A stretch of DNA of 64,000 bases from Microbacterium gorillae (GCF_000826185.2 NZ_LN648875.1:802356-866355); one strand, 5' to 3'; shown: positions 8,233-17,159, counted from the stretch's first letter. Numbers and translations: made by a program. The notes: generated by a model from the letters alone, not told the origin.

Positions 8233-9315
8233 TCAGCCGACGACCCAGGCGTTCCAGCGGGTCAAGATGGAGTCGAAGTTGTCCTGGTACCAGCGCTCCG
8301 CCATCGGGATCCAGTTCTTTCCGGTGAGGGACTCCTCCCAGCCCGCCAGCGACTTGGGGACCTCGATCGGGTCCTTCAGCATGAAGGGCACCACGCCGGT
8401 CGCCTCGAGAAGGCCTTCCTGAGCGGAGCGGTCCTCGATCACGTCTTTGAGGTACTGATTGGCGCCGTACGGGTTCGGCGCACCCTTCGGGATGCCCAGG
8501 GCGGCCATCGCGCGGATGCCGTCCTGCTGCACGAACTCGATGTGGCGGTCGGGGTTCTCCGCTTGCAGCCAGCGAGCGTCCGCCGCCGACGCCAGCGCGA
8601 TGCCGCACTCACCGGTGAGCATGTTCTGGCTGCCCTCCGCGGCGTTGTTCACCAGCATGATGTCGCTGCGGATGCGGTCGAGCTCGCCGTAGGCCTTGTC
8701 GAAATCGAGCGGATACAGGTCGGCCGGCTTCGTCCCGAGGTGCAGCAGCGCGGCCTCCAGGATCCCGGTGTACTGGGGCGGTGCGTTCTGGACGCAGCGC
8801 TTGCCGGGGAAGGTCTTCGTGTCGAAGAAGTCCGCGATGCTGGTCATCGGCTTCGACACGGTGTCCGCGTCGTACATCAGGCCGATGTGCCAGACACCCC
8901 AACCGACGCCGTACTCCGTCTGCGTGTCGTCGGTGAGCAGGTCGAGCGGGACGACCTTGGTGTCGAGCTTCTGGAGGAGACCGTCGTCGATGGCCTGCTG
9001 CATCTCGCCGATGCTGCAGAAGTGCCAGATCGAGGGCGTGACGTTGTTCGCCTGGACCTGCTGCGCGAGGCGCGAGATGCCGCAGTCGCCGGCCTGACGG
9101 TCGATCACGCCGCCCTTGTCGGTGAACGCCGTCCAGAGCGTGGTCTTCATCGCGTCGAAGAACTCGTCGCTGCCCTGACCGCCCTCGAAGTAGACGATAT
9201 TGAGGGACTTACCGTCCCCGGCGTCGCCCGCTGACGAGCCGCAGCCCGCCAGCACCGTGCCGAGCGCCAGGGCACTGGCGAGCGCGAGCCCGGCCCGTCG
9301 CATTCGTGTGGACAT
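8233..9315 (-). CDS. ABC substrate-binding lipoprotein, PotD-like (receptor 1)
   Basis: Extracellular solute receptor, 360 residues, at the head of the transporter operon. The signal peptide ends in lipobox LAGC (lipid-modified Cys25). The mature protein begins a type 2 binding fold with NIVYFEGGQGSDEF. Besides the lipid cysteine it has four cysteines shared by all six receptors here (GDCG, HFCS, KRCV, TGECG), suggesting two disulfides. ATG 9315 follows a GGAAGG ribosome site, and a longer in-frame extension has no support. The substrate is unknown; polyamine-like solutes fit the transporter family. Confidence 0.92.
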   Translation of the reverse strand: MSTRMRRAGLALASALALGTVLAGCGSSAGDAGDGKSLNIVYFEGGQGSDEFFDAMKTTLWTAFTDKGGVIDRQAGDCGISRLAQQVQANNVTPSIWHFCSIGEMQQAIDDGLLQKLDTKVVPLDLLTDDTQTEYGVGWGVWHIGLMYDADTVSKPMTSIADFFDTKTFPGKRCVQNAPPQYTGILEAALLHLGTKPADLYPLDFDKAYGELDRIRSDIMLVNNAAEGSQNMLTGECGIALASAADARWLQAENPDRHIEFVQQDGIRAMAALGIPKGAPNPYGANQYLKDVIEDRSAQEGLLEATGVVPFMLKDPIEVPKSLAGWEESLTGKNWIPMAERWYQDNFDSILTRWNAWVVG

Positions 9316-9464
9316 CTTCGTACCCTTCCGGCCGCGTCCGCTGCCCCGGCTGAATCGGGTGCGGTCGGCGATCACTTCTCTGTGTTCTGGACTCACGACC
9401 TCACCGTTCGTGAGGAGCTCGTCGTCCTGCGATGCTATCACCGCTGTTTTGGTTTGTGAACGGT

Positions 9465-9480
9465 TGTTCTTATATCCAAA
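9465..9480 (-). promoter_or_regulatory. Operator-like dyad upstream of receptor 1
   Basis: GTTC-N8-AAAC, a one-mismatch copy of the window-wide GTTC-N8-GAAC element, 150 bp before the receptor 1 start. On the minus strand a CTGACA (9499-9494) and GGATAT (9476-9471) pair could be the promoter, placing the dyad over the -10. Confidence 0.5.
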
Positions 9481-9496
9481 CAGCATCGATCGCATG

Positions 9497-10885
9497 TCAG
9501 ACCACCCAAGCGGGGTCGATGTTCTGGTTCTTGCGGAAGACGTTCTCCGGATCCCAGGTGCGCTTGAGCTCGACCAGGCGCGCCGTCCCGGCGCCGTAGT
9601 GGGTTCGGACGCGCTCGGCGTCCGGCACCCAGCTCGTCGAATTCAGCCCGCACGCGTCCGGGATTCCATCCTCGAGATCGAGGACCGCCGCCAGGAAGTC
9701 GAGGGCCCAGCGGTCGTTGGGCTCGTCCATGCTCGGGTCGACGCTGCTGACGCCCGGGCGCAGGCTCCAGGCGGTCTCCAGGGCGCGCGGCTGCGAGCTC
9801 GGGAGGGTGGGTTCCGTCGCCAGCGCTCCCCGCTGGTCGAACAGCTCGATGCAGCGTCGTGATCCGGGGATGATGCTCTCCCGCGTCGTGGCGACGAGCA
9901 GGTCGATCACCGGCTCGGACAGCGTCCGCGCGGACACGCCGTCCCAGGTCATCCGCGCGCCGGTGCCCTTCCACCGCTCGTGCAGGCCCCGGTAGGTGAC
10001 GCTCATGGGGACCACGGCATCCGGCGAACCGGCATCCTGCAGCGCCTGGACGGCGGTTGCCGCGTCCTCGGGCGTACCCCAGTGCACGTAGGTGATCTCC
10101 AGGCACCGCTTGCCGGCGAGGTGCTCCGGCGGGCCGCCCACGACGGCACGCGCATCGGCAGCTTTGAGCCAGCCCGCGACGGAGAAGTCCGGCGACGCGA
10201 CGGCCAGGACGTCGCGGAGAGCGCGGAGTCCCTCCGCAATGCGGTCCTCGCCCCAGTACATCGCCCCGCTGACGACCTCGGCCGGCATCGTGTGCAGCTG
10301 CAGCCGCAGCGCCGTCACGATGCCGAAGTTCGCCCCCGCGCCACGCAGAGCCCAGAGGAGGTCCGGGTTCTCCTCCGTGCCGACCCGAACGATCTCCCCA
10401 TCCGCGGTGACCAGTTCGGCACCGAGGATCTGGTCCGCCGACCACCCCGCACGATTGCGGAGGTGTCCGAATCCGCCGCCGAGCATCAGCCCGAGACCGG
10501 TCTCGCACATCACACCCGTCACCGGCGCCAGGCCGTACGGCTCGGCCGCCTTCAGCAGCACGCCGCCGGTCATGCCGCCGCCGACCCAGGCGGTGGCGTC
10601 CTCCGGTGAGATCGTGACGTCCGTCATCGCACCGAGGTCGATCACCACGCCGCCATCGGAGGTCGAGAATCCGTTGTAGTTGTTTCCCGCACTGCGCACC
10701 GCGACCTCGAGGTCGTTCGCGCGGGCGTACCGCAACGCGATCTGGACGTCGGCCGTCGTCCGGCACCGCGCCACGAGAGCCGGGCGCATGTCGATCCGCT
10801 GGTTGTAGACGCTGCGAGCGTCGTCGTACCTGGGGCTGTCCGGCCAGACCAGCTCGCCGCTGAAGTTCTCCAGTCCGTTCGTCAT
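9497..10885 (-). CDS. BBE-like FAD-linked oxidase (VAO superfamily), without the usual FAD-linking His
   Basis: Flavoprotein oxidase/dehydrogenase of 462 residues. The FAD-binding PCMH domain contains GGGFGHLRNRAGW and GAGANFGIVT. The C-terminal berberine-bridge segment is HYGAGTARLVELKRTWDPENVF followed by NQNIDP. The family normally attaches FAD to a His in a G-G-H motif near residue 70. Here that stretch is RSAGNNYNG, with Asn instead. Its gene lies one base after the MAO-like gene in a three-gene operon. It may oxidise an alcohol or amine of the imported compound. Confidence 0.9.
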   Translation of the reverse strand: MTNGLENFSGELVWPDSPRYDDARSVYNQRIDMRPALVARCRTTADVQIALRYARANDLEVAVRSAGNNYNGFSTSDGGVVIDLGAMTDVTISPEDATAWVGGGMTGGVLLKAAEPYGLAPVTGVMCETGLGLMLGGGFGHLRNRAGWSADQILGAELVTADGEIVRVGTEENPDLLWALRGAGANFGIVTALRLQLHTMPAEVVSGAMYWGEDRIAEGLRALRDVLAVASPDFSVAGWLKAADARAVVGGPPEHLAGKRCLEITYVHWGTPEDAATAVQALQDAGSPDAVVPMSVTYRGLHERWKGTGARMTWDGVSARTLSEPVIDLLVATTRESIIPGSRRCIELFDQRGALATEPTLPSSQPRALETAWSLRPGVSSVDPSMDEPNDRWALDFLAAVLDLEDGIPDACGLNSTSWVPDAERVRTHYGAGTARLVELKRTWDPENVFRKNQNIDPAWVV

Positions 10886-10886
10886 C

Positions 10887-12281
10887 TCAGACCTCCTCAG
10901 TCACGGAAAGCAGACGCTCGGCTGCGGCCGCCGCGAGCTCGCCGGATTCGGCGGCTCCGCTGAGCGTGTCCTCGAAGCCGTGCTGCGCACCGGCGAAGAT
11001 GATCCGCCCCACGTTTTCGAACAGCGCGGGCCCGGCGGAGGTGAGCACACCCGGGGCCAAGCGGTTCAGGCCGCAGGTCTGAGACCACTCATCGCCCTCC
11101 CACTCGAAGTAGTGGAACTCGCGAACGTTCCGCCCTTCCTCCCCGAGGTACTCGACCATCTGCTCGATCGCGACCGCGAAGAAGGCGTCCGCGTCGCCGA
11201 CCAGGTCGTCGAACGCCGGACCGCCCTCGGGAGCCACCCGCTCCCAGCGACCGGGAGTCAGCGGCCGCCGCATGCAGAGGACGCCCTCACTGGCGTCCGT
11301 CGGCGAGACGTCCATGCCGAACTCGACGACGCTCTGGCCGCGCAGCGTGCCGTTCAGACCCTGCTCGCGCCAGAACGGGCGGTCGTAGACGAAGTAGGCC
11401 TTGCAGTCGTGGAACCCACCCCACTGCCGGATCAAGGCGGCCCGCTGTGCGGGCAGTTCGGGGGTGAATGCGATGCGCCCGGCCATTCCGGGATCGAACG
11501 CGAGGACCACGGATGACGCGCGGACGGTTCCCGACGCCGTGGACACGGTGACGCCGTCGGCGTCCTGAGCGACCGCGGTCACGGGAGAGTTGAGGTAGGC
11601 GACGTTCTCGGACGCGGCGACCAGGCCGTCCACGACACTCGACATACCTGTGACCACGCGGCTGTCGAACTCGTCCATGCCCTGAATGGAGCCGTACTTC
11701 GCGATCCACCACACGATGCTGAGCAGGGACACCTCGTGCGTGTCGTAGCCGAGGTCAAGCGCGACGGCCTCTCGCGCCGCGGGGATGTCGCACTCGCGCA
11801 CCAGCCAGTCCTCGAAGGTGATCGCATCCCACTCCGCGGCGGAGGGCGCGTTCCAGGGTTCGGCGACCGAGATCTGGCCGACCATCTCGCCGAGCTTCTC
11901 GTACAGGCCGCCGTAGGCGGCGCCGGTCTCGTCATCGCTCGCGAACGGCCACGCCTCGACGTGGCGCTGTCCGTTCTCGACGCGTACGAGATCGCCCTCG
12001 ACGCGCGGAAGCTTCTCGACCTCGAGCCCGAGGTGATCGATCACTCGCATCAGCGCGTGCTGGAACGCGCCGGTGAACTCCGCACCGCGCTGCAGCAGAC
12101 GGCCGTTCTCGCGCGTGACGCCCTCGACACATCCGCCCAGGCGGTCGCGGGCCTCGAGCAGCACGACGTCGGTGATTCCGCGTCGCGCGAGCTCATGAAC
12201 GGTGACGAGCCCGGCGATGCCGCCGCCGACGACGATCACGTCGGCCGTGACCTCGCCGTCCAGCCGTGTTTCGATCCTCAT
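10887..12281 (-). CDS. MAO-family FAD-dependent oxidoreductase (paralog 1)
   Basis: Flavin amine oxidase family, 464 residues. The dinucleotide fold is VIVVGGGIAGLVTVHELARRG, followed by the GG motif EARDRLGG, and the C-terminal FAD contact is GRIIFAGAQHG. The Cys that carries 8-alpha-cysteinyl FAD in monoamine oxidases aligns with the Cys in WSQTCGLNRLAPG. The two aromatic-cage tyrosines of true MAO are not present. ATG 12281 overlaps the dehydrogenase stop (ATGA); an upstream in-frame extension is a shadow of that gene. It is the most divergent of three paralogs in the window. Confidence 0.9.
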   Translation of the reverse strand: MRIETRLDGEVTADVIVVGGGIAGLVTVHELARRGITDVVLLEARDRLGGCVEGVTRENGRLLQRGAEFTGAFQHALMRVIDHLGLEVEKLPRVEGDLVRVENGQRHVEAWPFASDDETGAAYGGLYEKLGEMVGQISVAEPWNAPSAAEWDAITFEDWLVRECDIPAAREAVALDLGYDTHEVSLLSIVWWIAKYGSIQGMDEFDSRVVTGMSSVVDGLVAASENVAYLNSPVTAVAQDADGVTVSTASGTVRASSVVLAFDPGMAGRIAFTPELPAQRAALIRQWGGFHDCKAYFVYDRPFWREQGLNGTLRGQSVVEFGMDVSPTDASEGVLCMRRPLTPGRWERVAPEGGPAFDDLVGDADAFFAVAIEQMVEYLGEEGRNVREFHYFEWEGDEWSQTCGLNRLAPGVLTSAGPALFENVGRIIFAGAQHGFEDTLSGAAESGELAAAAAERLLSVTEEV

Positions 12282-13360
12282 TGACCACTCACTTCCTTTG
12301 ATAGCCGACGCGCTGCCCGCGAACCATCGGGCCGCAGCAGCGCCTTGATCACTGTGCGGGTGGCCATGGCCGTGTAGGCCTCGGCAACCTCGTCGAGTCC
12401 GAACTCCGCGTCGATGACGCACCCGGGATCGGCGCGTCCGTCCAGGACGAGCGCGAGGAGTTCATCGATGACGGCACGGACGGGTGCCGTTCCCCCCACC
12501 AACCGCGCGTTCAGGCCGAACAGGGAGCCGTAGCCGACGGGTGCCTCTTCATTCTGCGGCACGCCGACGCGGGAGATGACACCGCCGGGACGGACGACGC
12601 CCACGGCCTGCTCGTACGCGGACCGAAAGCCGACGGCGTCCACGACGGCGGGATACCCGTCGCCGCCGCTCGCCTCCCGCACCTGCGCGATGCCCTCTGC
12701 GCCGCGCGCTCGGACCACGGTCGTCGCGCCGAACCGCTCGCCGATCGCGATCCGGTCCTCGTGCGAGCCCATCAGCACGATCTCCTCCGCACCGCGCAGC
12801 TTGGCGGAGTGCACGGCGAGCAGCCCGACCGCACCGTCTCCGATGATCACGACCCGATCGCCCGGCCCGACGCCCGCCTCCCGCACGCCGTACCACCCGG
12901 TGCAGAAGACGTCGGCGAGAGTCAGCAACGCGCGGTGATCGTCGGGTGCGATCGTGGCCGGCACCCGAACCAGAGTGCCGTCGGCGTACGGCACGCGAAC
13001 GGCCTCCGCCTGGCCCCCGCCGAATGCGGGGTCACCCCAGTAGCCGCCGTTGCGGCAGGCCACGTGCAGTCCCTCGCGGCAGAAGTCGCACGTGCCGTCG
13101 GAGATCGCGAACGGCGCGATGACGAAATCTCCCCGACGCAGCGTGGCGACGTCAGTCCCGATGTCCTCGACGACGCCGATGAACTCGTGCCCCATGGGCG
13201 CGGGCTGCACGCGCGGACCGTCGCGGAAGTCGTGAAGGTCCGATCCGCAGACAGCCGCCGCCACAACGCGGACGACGGCATCCGTGGACGCCTCGATGCG
13301 CGGGTCCGGCACCTCAACGAGGGCGACCTCGCCGGGGGCGATGAGCTGGGCGGCACGCAC
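12278..13360 (-). CDS. Zinc-dependent alcohol dehydrogenase (MDR family)
   Basis: Medium-chain dehydrogenase, 360 residues, first gene of the operon with the MAO-like and BBE-like flavoproteins. It shows AAVCGSDLHDF and GHEFIG for the catalytic zinc. The structural-zinc loop is SDGTCDFCREGLHVAC, with Asp in place of the first Cys. The Rossmann motif is VIIGDGAVGLLA. A GTG start follows an AGGAG site seven bases upstream. Likely an alcohol or carbinol dehydrogenase using NAD(P). Confidence 0.88.
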   Translation of the reverse strand: MRAAQLIAPGEVALVEVPDPRIEASTDAVVRVVAAAVCGSDLHDFRDGPRVQPAPMGHEFIGVVEDIGTDVATLRRGDFVIAPFAISDGTCDFCREGLHVACRNGGYWGDPAFGGGQAEAVRVPYADGTLVRVPATIAPDDHRALLTLADVFCTGWYGVREAGVGPGDRVVIIGDGAVGLLAVHSAKLRGAEEIVLMGSHEDRIAIGERFGATTVVRARGAEGIAQVREASGGDGYPAVVDAVGFRSAYEQAVGVVRPGGVISRVGVPQNEEAPVGYGSLFGLNARLVGGTAPVRAVIDELLALVLDGRADPGCVIDAEFGLDEVAEAYTAMATRTVIKALLRPDGSRAARRLSKEVSGQ

Positions 13361-13436
13361 CGAATGACTCCTGTCCGGCTACGCCCGCGGCGCGGAGGGT
13401 CCTCCGAACGCCACTGCAAGGCTCACCACTGAACAT

Positions 13437-13500
13437 GTTCTGATATACGAACGTTACTTGCTATATACGTAATGCTAGGGGCAGGATATGCCGGAGTCAA
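13437..13500 (-). promoter_or_regulatory. Promoter and operator of the dehydrogenase/MAO-like/BBE-like operon
   Basis: Reading the minus strand, TTGACT (13500-13495) and TAGCAT (13477-13472) are 17 bp apart. A perfect GTTC-N8-GAAC dyad (13437-13452, centre TGATATAC) lies 19 bp past the -10. A related ATATACGT repeat (13463-13470) lies between them. The same dyad could also act on the divergent receptor 2 gene. Confidence 0.6.
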
Positions 13501-13526
13501 CGCCCCATACATGCCAGAAACCCTGA

Positions 13527-13565
13527 ATATCACCCAAAGCCCGGGCTTTCGACCACGAGTGATAT
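13527..13565. promoter_or_regulatory. Nested inverted repeats upstream of receptor 2
   Basis: ATATCAC (13527-13533) and GTGATAT (13559-13565) form an outer dyad. It encloses a perfect 14-bp palindrome, AAAGCCCGGGCTTT (13536-13549), 35 bp before the receptor 2 start. It could be an operator or an mRNA hairpin. Confidence 0.4.
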
Positions 13566-13600
13566 GTCAGAGTACCTCGCCCCGCGAAAGAGGGACAGAA

Positions 13601-14677
13601 ATGTTTACACGTTCGAAACCAATCATCGCTGCGGGCGCCACCGCAGCCGCGCTCCTGCTGCTGACCTCCTGCAGCGGGTCCCCCGCAGCCGGCGACGCAT
13701 CCTCCCCCGACTTCGTGTACTTCGCCGCCGGTGGGTACACCGGCGAGTTCGAGAAGGTGATCGAGCGGACGCTCTTCGCAGCCTACGGCGAAGCCACCGG
13801 CGGCCAGGTGCAGGTGCAGAAGGGTGACTGCGGCATCAGCAATCTCGCGCAGCAGGTTCAGGCGAACAACGTCACGGCCTCGCTGTGGGTGTTCTGCAGC
13901 ACCGCCGAGTTGGACATCGCCGCCGAGGAGGGCCTCCTGCAGCCCATCGACACGGACGTGGTGCCGGTGGACCTCATCCAGGAGGACCACCACACCGAGT
14001 ACGGCGTGGACTTCGGCGCTTGGACGATGGGACTCGCATACGATGCGGACGCCGTGAAGACCGCGCCGACCAGCATCGGCGACTTCTTCGACACGGAGAC
14101 CTTTCCCGGCAAACGCTGCGTCAGCAACTTCCCCGTCGGTTCCAGCATCTTCGAGGCGGCACTCCTCCACGACGGTGTGGCCCCGGAGGACATCTACCCG
14201 ATGGACCTCGACCGCGCCTACGCCGCGTTCGACCGCATCAAGAGCGACATCCTCTTCTTCTCCGGAACCGCGGAAGGCAACCAGAACCTCCTCACCGGAC
14301 AGTGCAGCCTGCTGATCACGAGCGCCGGCGACACGAAGATCACGGCCGATCAGAATCCCGACCGCGACATCCGATTCGTCCAGGAGGACGGAGTGAACGC
14401 GTTCGCGGCGATGGGCATCCCGAAGGGCGCACCGAACCCCACCGCCGCGAACGAGTACATGAAGGTCGTGATCGAGGATCGCGACGCACAGAGCGAAATG
14501 CTCGCGAACACCGTCGTCGTCCCGGTTCTGCTCACCGAGCCGCTGGAGACACCGGCGGGCCTCGAAGAGTGGTCCGGACTCCTCTCCGGCAAGGGCTTCT
14601 TCACCTCCGACGAGCGCTGGTACTTCGAGAACTTCGACACGATCCTGCAGCGCTGGAACGACTGGCTGGTCTCCTGA
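13601..14677 (+). CDS. ABC substrate-binding lipoprotein, PotD-like (receptor 2)
   Basis: First of four receptor paralogs in a head-to-tail array, 358 residues, lipobox LTSC (Cys24). The mature chain opens with FVYFAAGGYTGEFE, a variant of the VYFEGGQGS opening of receptors 1 and 6. The four shared cysteines are present (GDCG, VFCS, KRCV, GQCS). The C-terminus ERWYFENFDTILQRWN is a family signature. ATG 13601 follows GAGGGA; the frame is open for 40 codons upstream but lacks a signal peptide there. There is no permease gene in the array. Confidence 0.92.
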   Translation: MFTRSKPIIAAGATAAALLLLTSCSGSPAAGDASSPDFVYFAAGGYTGEFEKVIERTLFAAYGEATGGQVQVQKGDCGISNLAQQVQANNVTASLWVFCSTAELDIAAEEGLLQPIDTDVVPVDLIQEDHHTEYGVDFGAWTMGLAYDADAVKTAPTSIGDFFDTETFPGKRCVSNFPVGSSIFEAALLHDGVAPEDIYPMDLDRAYAAFDRIKSDILFFSGTAEGNQNLLTGQCSLLITSAGDTKITADQNPDRDIRFVQEDGVNAFAAMGIPKGAPNPTAANEYMKVVIEDRDAQSEMLANTVVVPVLLTEPLETPAGLEEWSGLLSGKGFFTSDERWYFENFDTILQRWNDWLVS

Positions 14678-14695
14678 CGCGCTGACGTCCCGCGG

Positions 14696-14733
14696 CGGCG
14701 GGGGTGCGGACGGCTCGGTCCACACCCCCGCCG
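14696..14733 (+). terminator. Intrinsic terminator after receptor 2
   Basis: Perfect 11-bp GC-rich stem (14696-14706 with 14723-14733) and a 16-base loop followed by TTC-rich sequence, 18 bp after the stop codon. Receptor 2 is therefore probably monocistronic. Confidence 0.7.
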
Positions 14734-14762
14734 TTCATCGTTCTGCCGGCACCGCGGCGCTC

Positions 14763-14841
14763 TTGACACCCGCTCGCGCCGCCTCCTAGGCTCCGGATGC
14801 ACATCGAGTTCGTCATTACGAACTCGAGTTTGTATTACGAC
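14763..14841 (+). promoter_or_regulatory. Promoter and double operator of receptor 3
   Basis: TTGACA (14763-14768) and TAGGCT (14787-14792) are 18 bp apart. A palindrome, TCGAGTTCGT-CATT-ACGAACTCGA (14804-14827), starts just past the expected transcription start. It contains GTTC-N8-GAAC at 14808. A diverged second copy, GTTTGTATTACGAC, begins at 14828, exactly 20 bp later. Confidence 0.7.
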
Positions 14842-14857
14842 GACGAGAGGAAACGAG

Positions 14858-15937
14858 ATGTCCACACGCACCGCGCCCTGGGCCGCCGCCGGAGTCACCG
14901 CGCTCGCCGCCCTGCTGCTGACGGCTTGCAGCGGCGCCGCCGACGGCACCGAGGAGTCCGCCTCGGCCGACTTCACGATCTTCGCCGCCGGGGGCTACAC
15001 CGGCGAATACGAAGAGGCCCAGAAGCAGACGATCATCGCCGGCTATACCGCGGACACCGGGGGCGTCGTGTCGATGCAGAAGGGCGACTGCGGCCTGAGC
15101 ACACTCGAGCAGCAGGTCTCCGCCGGGAACGTCACGTCGTCGCTGTGGGTGTTCTGCAACAAGGCCGAGCTGGACCAGGCGATCACGGAGGGGCTCGTGC
15201 AGAAGTACGACGCCGACGTCGTCCCGACGGACCTCGTCGCCGAGGGGCACTTCAACGAGTACGGCGTCGACTTCGGCGCCTGGAACATCGGGCTCGCGTA
15301 CGACGCCGACGCCGTGAGCACACCGCCCACGAGCATCGCCGACTTCTACGACCTGGAGCGATTCCCGGGCACCCGCTGCCTGAGCAACTACCCCGTCACC
15401 GCGGGCGCACTCGAATCCGCGCTGCTCTCGGACGGGGTCAGCCCGGACGCGGTGTATCCGCCGGATCTCCCGCGCGCATACGCGGCATTGGATCGCATCA
15501 AGGACCACATCCTGTTCTACGCCGGAAGCGCTGAGGGAAATCAGGACCTCCTCACGGGCCAGTGCGCGCTGCTGATGACCAGCGCGGGAGACCTCAAACT
15601 GACGGCCGAGGAGAACCCCGATCGCGATCTGCGGTTCGTGCAGGAGGACGGCCTGAACGCGTACTCCGCCATGGCAATACCGACCGGCGCGCCGAACCCG
15701 GCGGCCGCGAGCGCGTACATGAAGTCGATCATCGAGAATCGTGACGCTCAGAGTGACATGCTCAGCCGGACCGCCGTCACCCCGATCGTGCTGGCCGACC
15801 CCCTCCCGGTGCCCGCCGACCTCGCGGGCTGGGAAGGCATGATTTCTCGCAAGGGCTACCTCGACCAGAACGCAATCTGGTACCGCGACAACTACGACAG
15901 CATGCTCGCGGAGTGGAACGCCTGGCTGCTCGAGTAA
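14858..15937 (+). CDS. ABC substrate-binding lipoprotein, PotD-like (receptor 3)
   Basis: Second paralog of the array, 359 residues, lipobox LTAC (Cys24). It is the most diverged of the four. Examples are FTIFAAGGYTGEYE at the mature start, VFCNKAE where the others have VFCSTAE, and GTRC in place of GKRC. The four extra cysteines are still kept. The C-terminus is NAIWYRDNYDSMLAEWN, lacking the ERWY of its neighbours. Altered binding-cleft segments with kept scaffold cysteines suggest a different ligand, by inference. A GAGAGGAAACGAG ribosome site precedes the ATG. Confidence 0.92.
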   Translation: MSTRTAPWAAAGVTALAALLLTACSGAADGTEESASADFTIFAAGGYTGEYEEAQKQTIIAGYTADTGGVVSMQKGDCGLSTLEQQVSAGNVTSSLWVFCNKAELDQAITEGLVQKYDADVVPTDLVAEGHFNEYGVDFGAWNIGLAYDADAVSTPPTSIADFYDLERFPGTRCLSNYPVTAGALESALLSDGVSPDAVYPPDLPRAYAALDRIKDHILFYAGSAEGNQDLLTGQCALLMTSAGDLKLTAEENPDRDLRFVQEDGLNAYSAMAIPTGAPNPAAASAYMKSIIENRDAQSDMLSRTAVTPIVLADPLPVPADLAGWEGMISRKGYLDQNAIWYRDNYDSMLAEWNAWLLE

Positions 15938-15955
15938 CGGATTCCGCGTGAAGGG

Positions 15956-15983
15956 GGCGGGCTCGATCACGATCGGGTCCGCC
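15956..15983 (+). terminator. Intrinsic terminator after receptor 3
   Basis: Twelve-base arms (15956-15967 and 15972-15983) pair with two G-U/A-C differences around a four-base loop. TCTT follows. It ends two bases before the TTGACG box of the next gene, so each array gene has its own terminator and promoter. Confidence 0.6.
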
Positions 15984-15985
15984 TC

Positions 15986-16058
15986 TTGACGTTCGGAGCC
16001 GACGCCGCTTATGCTCCATTCGCGGAATCAAGTTCGTATTGACGAACTTGATTCCGCG
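15986..16058 (+). promoter_or_regulatory. Promoter and 38-bp perfect palindrome of receptor 4
   Basis: TTGACG (15986-15991), an 18-bp spacer and TATGCT (16010-16015) predict transcription start near 16022. A perfect palindrome begins there: 17-bp arms (16021-16037 and 16042-16058) around ATTG. Its core is GTTC-N8-GAAC at 16032-16047. A bound repressor would sit directly on the start site. Confidence 0.75.
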
Positions 16059-16082
16059 ACCCCCACGCTTGAGAGGACGACG

Positions 16083-17159
16083 ATGTTCACCACCCGCAGG
16101 GCAATCACCACCGTGGTCGGAGCCGCGCTCGTCGCGCTCACGGTCAGCGCGTGCAGCAGCGACGCCTCCCAGGCCGGCACGGAGTCCGCCGACTTCGTCT
16201 ACTTCGCGGCGGGCGCGTACACCGAGGAGTACGAGCAGCTCATCGACCGCAGCCTGTTCTCCACCTACACCGAACAGACGGGCGGCCAGGTCACGATCCA
16301 GAAGGGCGACTGCGGCATCAATGCCCTCGCCCAGCAGGTCGAGGCGAACAACGTCACCGCTTCGGTGTTCGTGTTCTGCTCCACCGCTGAAAAGGCCATG
16401 GCCGCCGAGCAGGGACTGCTGCAGAAGATCGATCCCAAGGTGGTGCCCACCAATCTCGTCGAGGACGATCACGTCGACGAGTACGGCATCGATTTCGGCG
16501 CCTGGACCATGGGACTCGCCTACGACGGTGACGTCTATCCGACCGCGCCGACGAGCATCGGCGACTTCTTCGACACGGACAAGTTCCCCGGCAAGCGCTG
16601 CGTGAGCAACTTCCCCATGTACGCAGGGGTGTTCGAGGCGGCCCTGCTCCACGACGGTGTCGCCGCGGCGGACATCTATCCGCTCGACCTCGACCGCGCT
16701 TACGCTCAGCTAGACCGCATCAAGGACGACATCCTGTTCTTCGCGAACACCGCGGAGGGCGGCCAGAACCTGCTGACGAAGCAGTGCGGCCTGCTGCTGA
16801 CCAGCGCCGGCGACACGAAGATCATGCAGGCCCAGAACCCCGATCGGAACATCCAGTTCGTCCAGAAGGACGGCGTCGACGCCTACGCCGCGATCGGCAT
16901 CCCGAAGGGCGCCCCGAACCCGACGGCGGCGAACGCCTACCTGAAGTCGATCATCGAGAACCGTGACGGGCTGAAGAAGATGCTCATCGGCGTGGCCGGA
17001 CCGGCGGTTTTGCTGAAGGACCCGATTCCCGTGCCTGATGAACTCAAGGACTGGTCCGGAGTCCTCACCGGGGACGGTTTCTTCCCCATGGATGAGCGCT
17101 GGTACATGGACAACCTCGGCGAGATCTCCGAGCGCTGGAACACCTGGCTGGTCGGCTGA
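16083..17159 (+). CDS. ABC substrate-binding lipoprotein, PotD-like (receptor 4)
   Basis: Third paralog of the array, 358 residues, lipobox VSAC. The mature protein begins FVYFAAGAYTEEYEQLID. It carries the four family cysteines in GDCG, VFCS, KRCV and KQCG. It shares with receptor 5 the stretches EQGLLQKIDPKVVPT-like, DDHVDEYGIDF and LAYDG, so these two are the closest pair. ATG 16083 follows GAGAGGACG; the longer frame from 16011 runs through the operator and is rejected. Confidence 0.92.
   Translation: MFTTRRAITTVVGAALVALTVSACSSDASQAGTESADFVYFAAGAYTEEYEQLIDRSLFSTYTEQTGGQVTIQKGDCGINALAQQVEANNVTASVFVFCSTAEKAMAAEQGLLQKIDPKVVPTNLVEDDHVDEYGIDFGAWTMGLAYDGDVYPTAPTSIGDFFDTDKFPGKRCVSNFPMYAGVFEAALLHDGVAAADIYPLDLDRAYAQLDRIKDDILFFANTAEGGQNLLTKQCGLLLTSAGDTKIMQAQNPDRNIQFVQKDGVDAYAAIGIPKGAPNPTAANAYLKSIIENRDGLKKMLIGVAGPAVLLKDPIPVPDELKDWSGVLTGDGFFPMDERWYMDNLGEISERWNTWLVG

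Noticed and set aside
9442..9483. GCTGTTT/AAACAGC inverted repeat as terminator of the BBE-like gene
   Set aside because: The 28-bp loop and 7-bp arms make a weak hairpin with no T-run; it more likely reflects the operator region of receptor 1.
12282..12422. N-terminal extension of the first MAO-like flavoprotein
   Set aside because: The extra 47 codons lie inside the upstream dehydrogenase gene; the ATG at 12281 gives the normal family N-terminus and an ATGA overlap.
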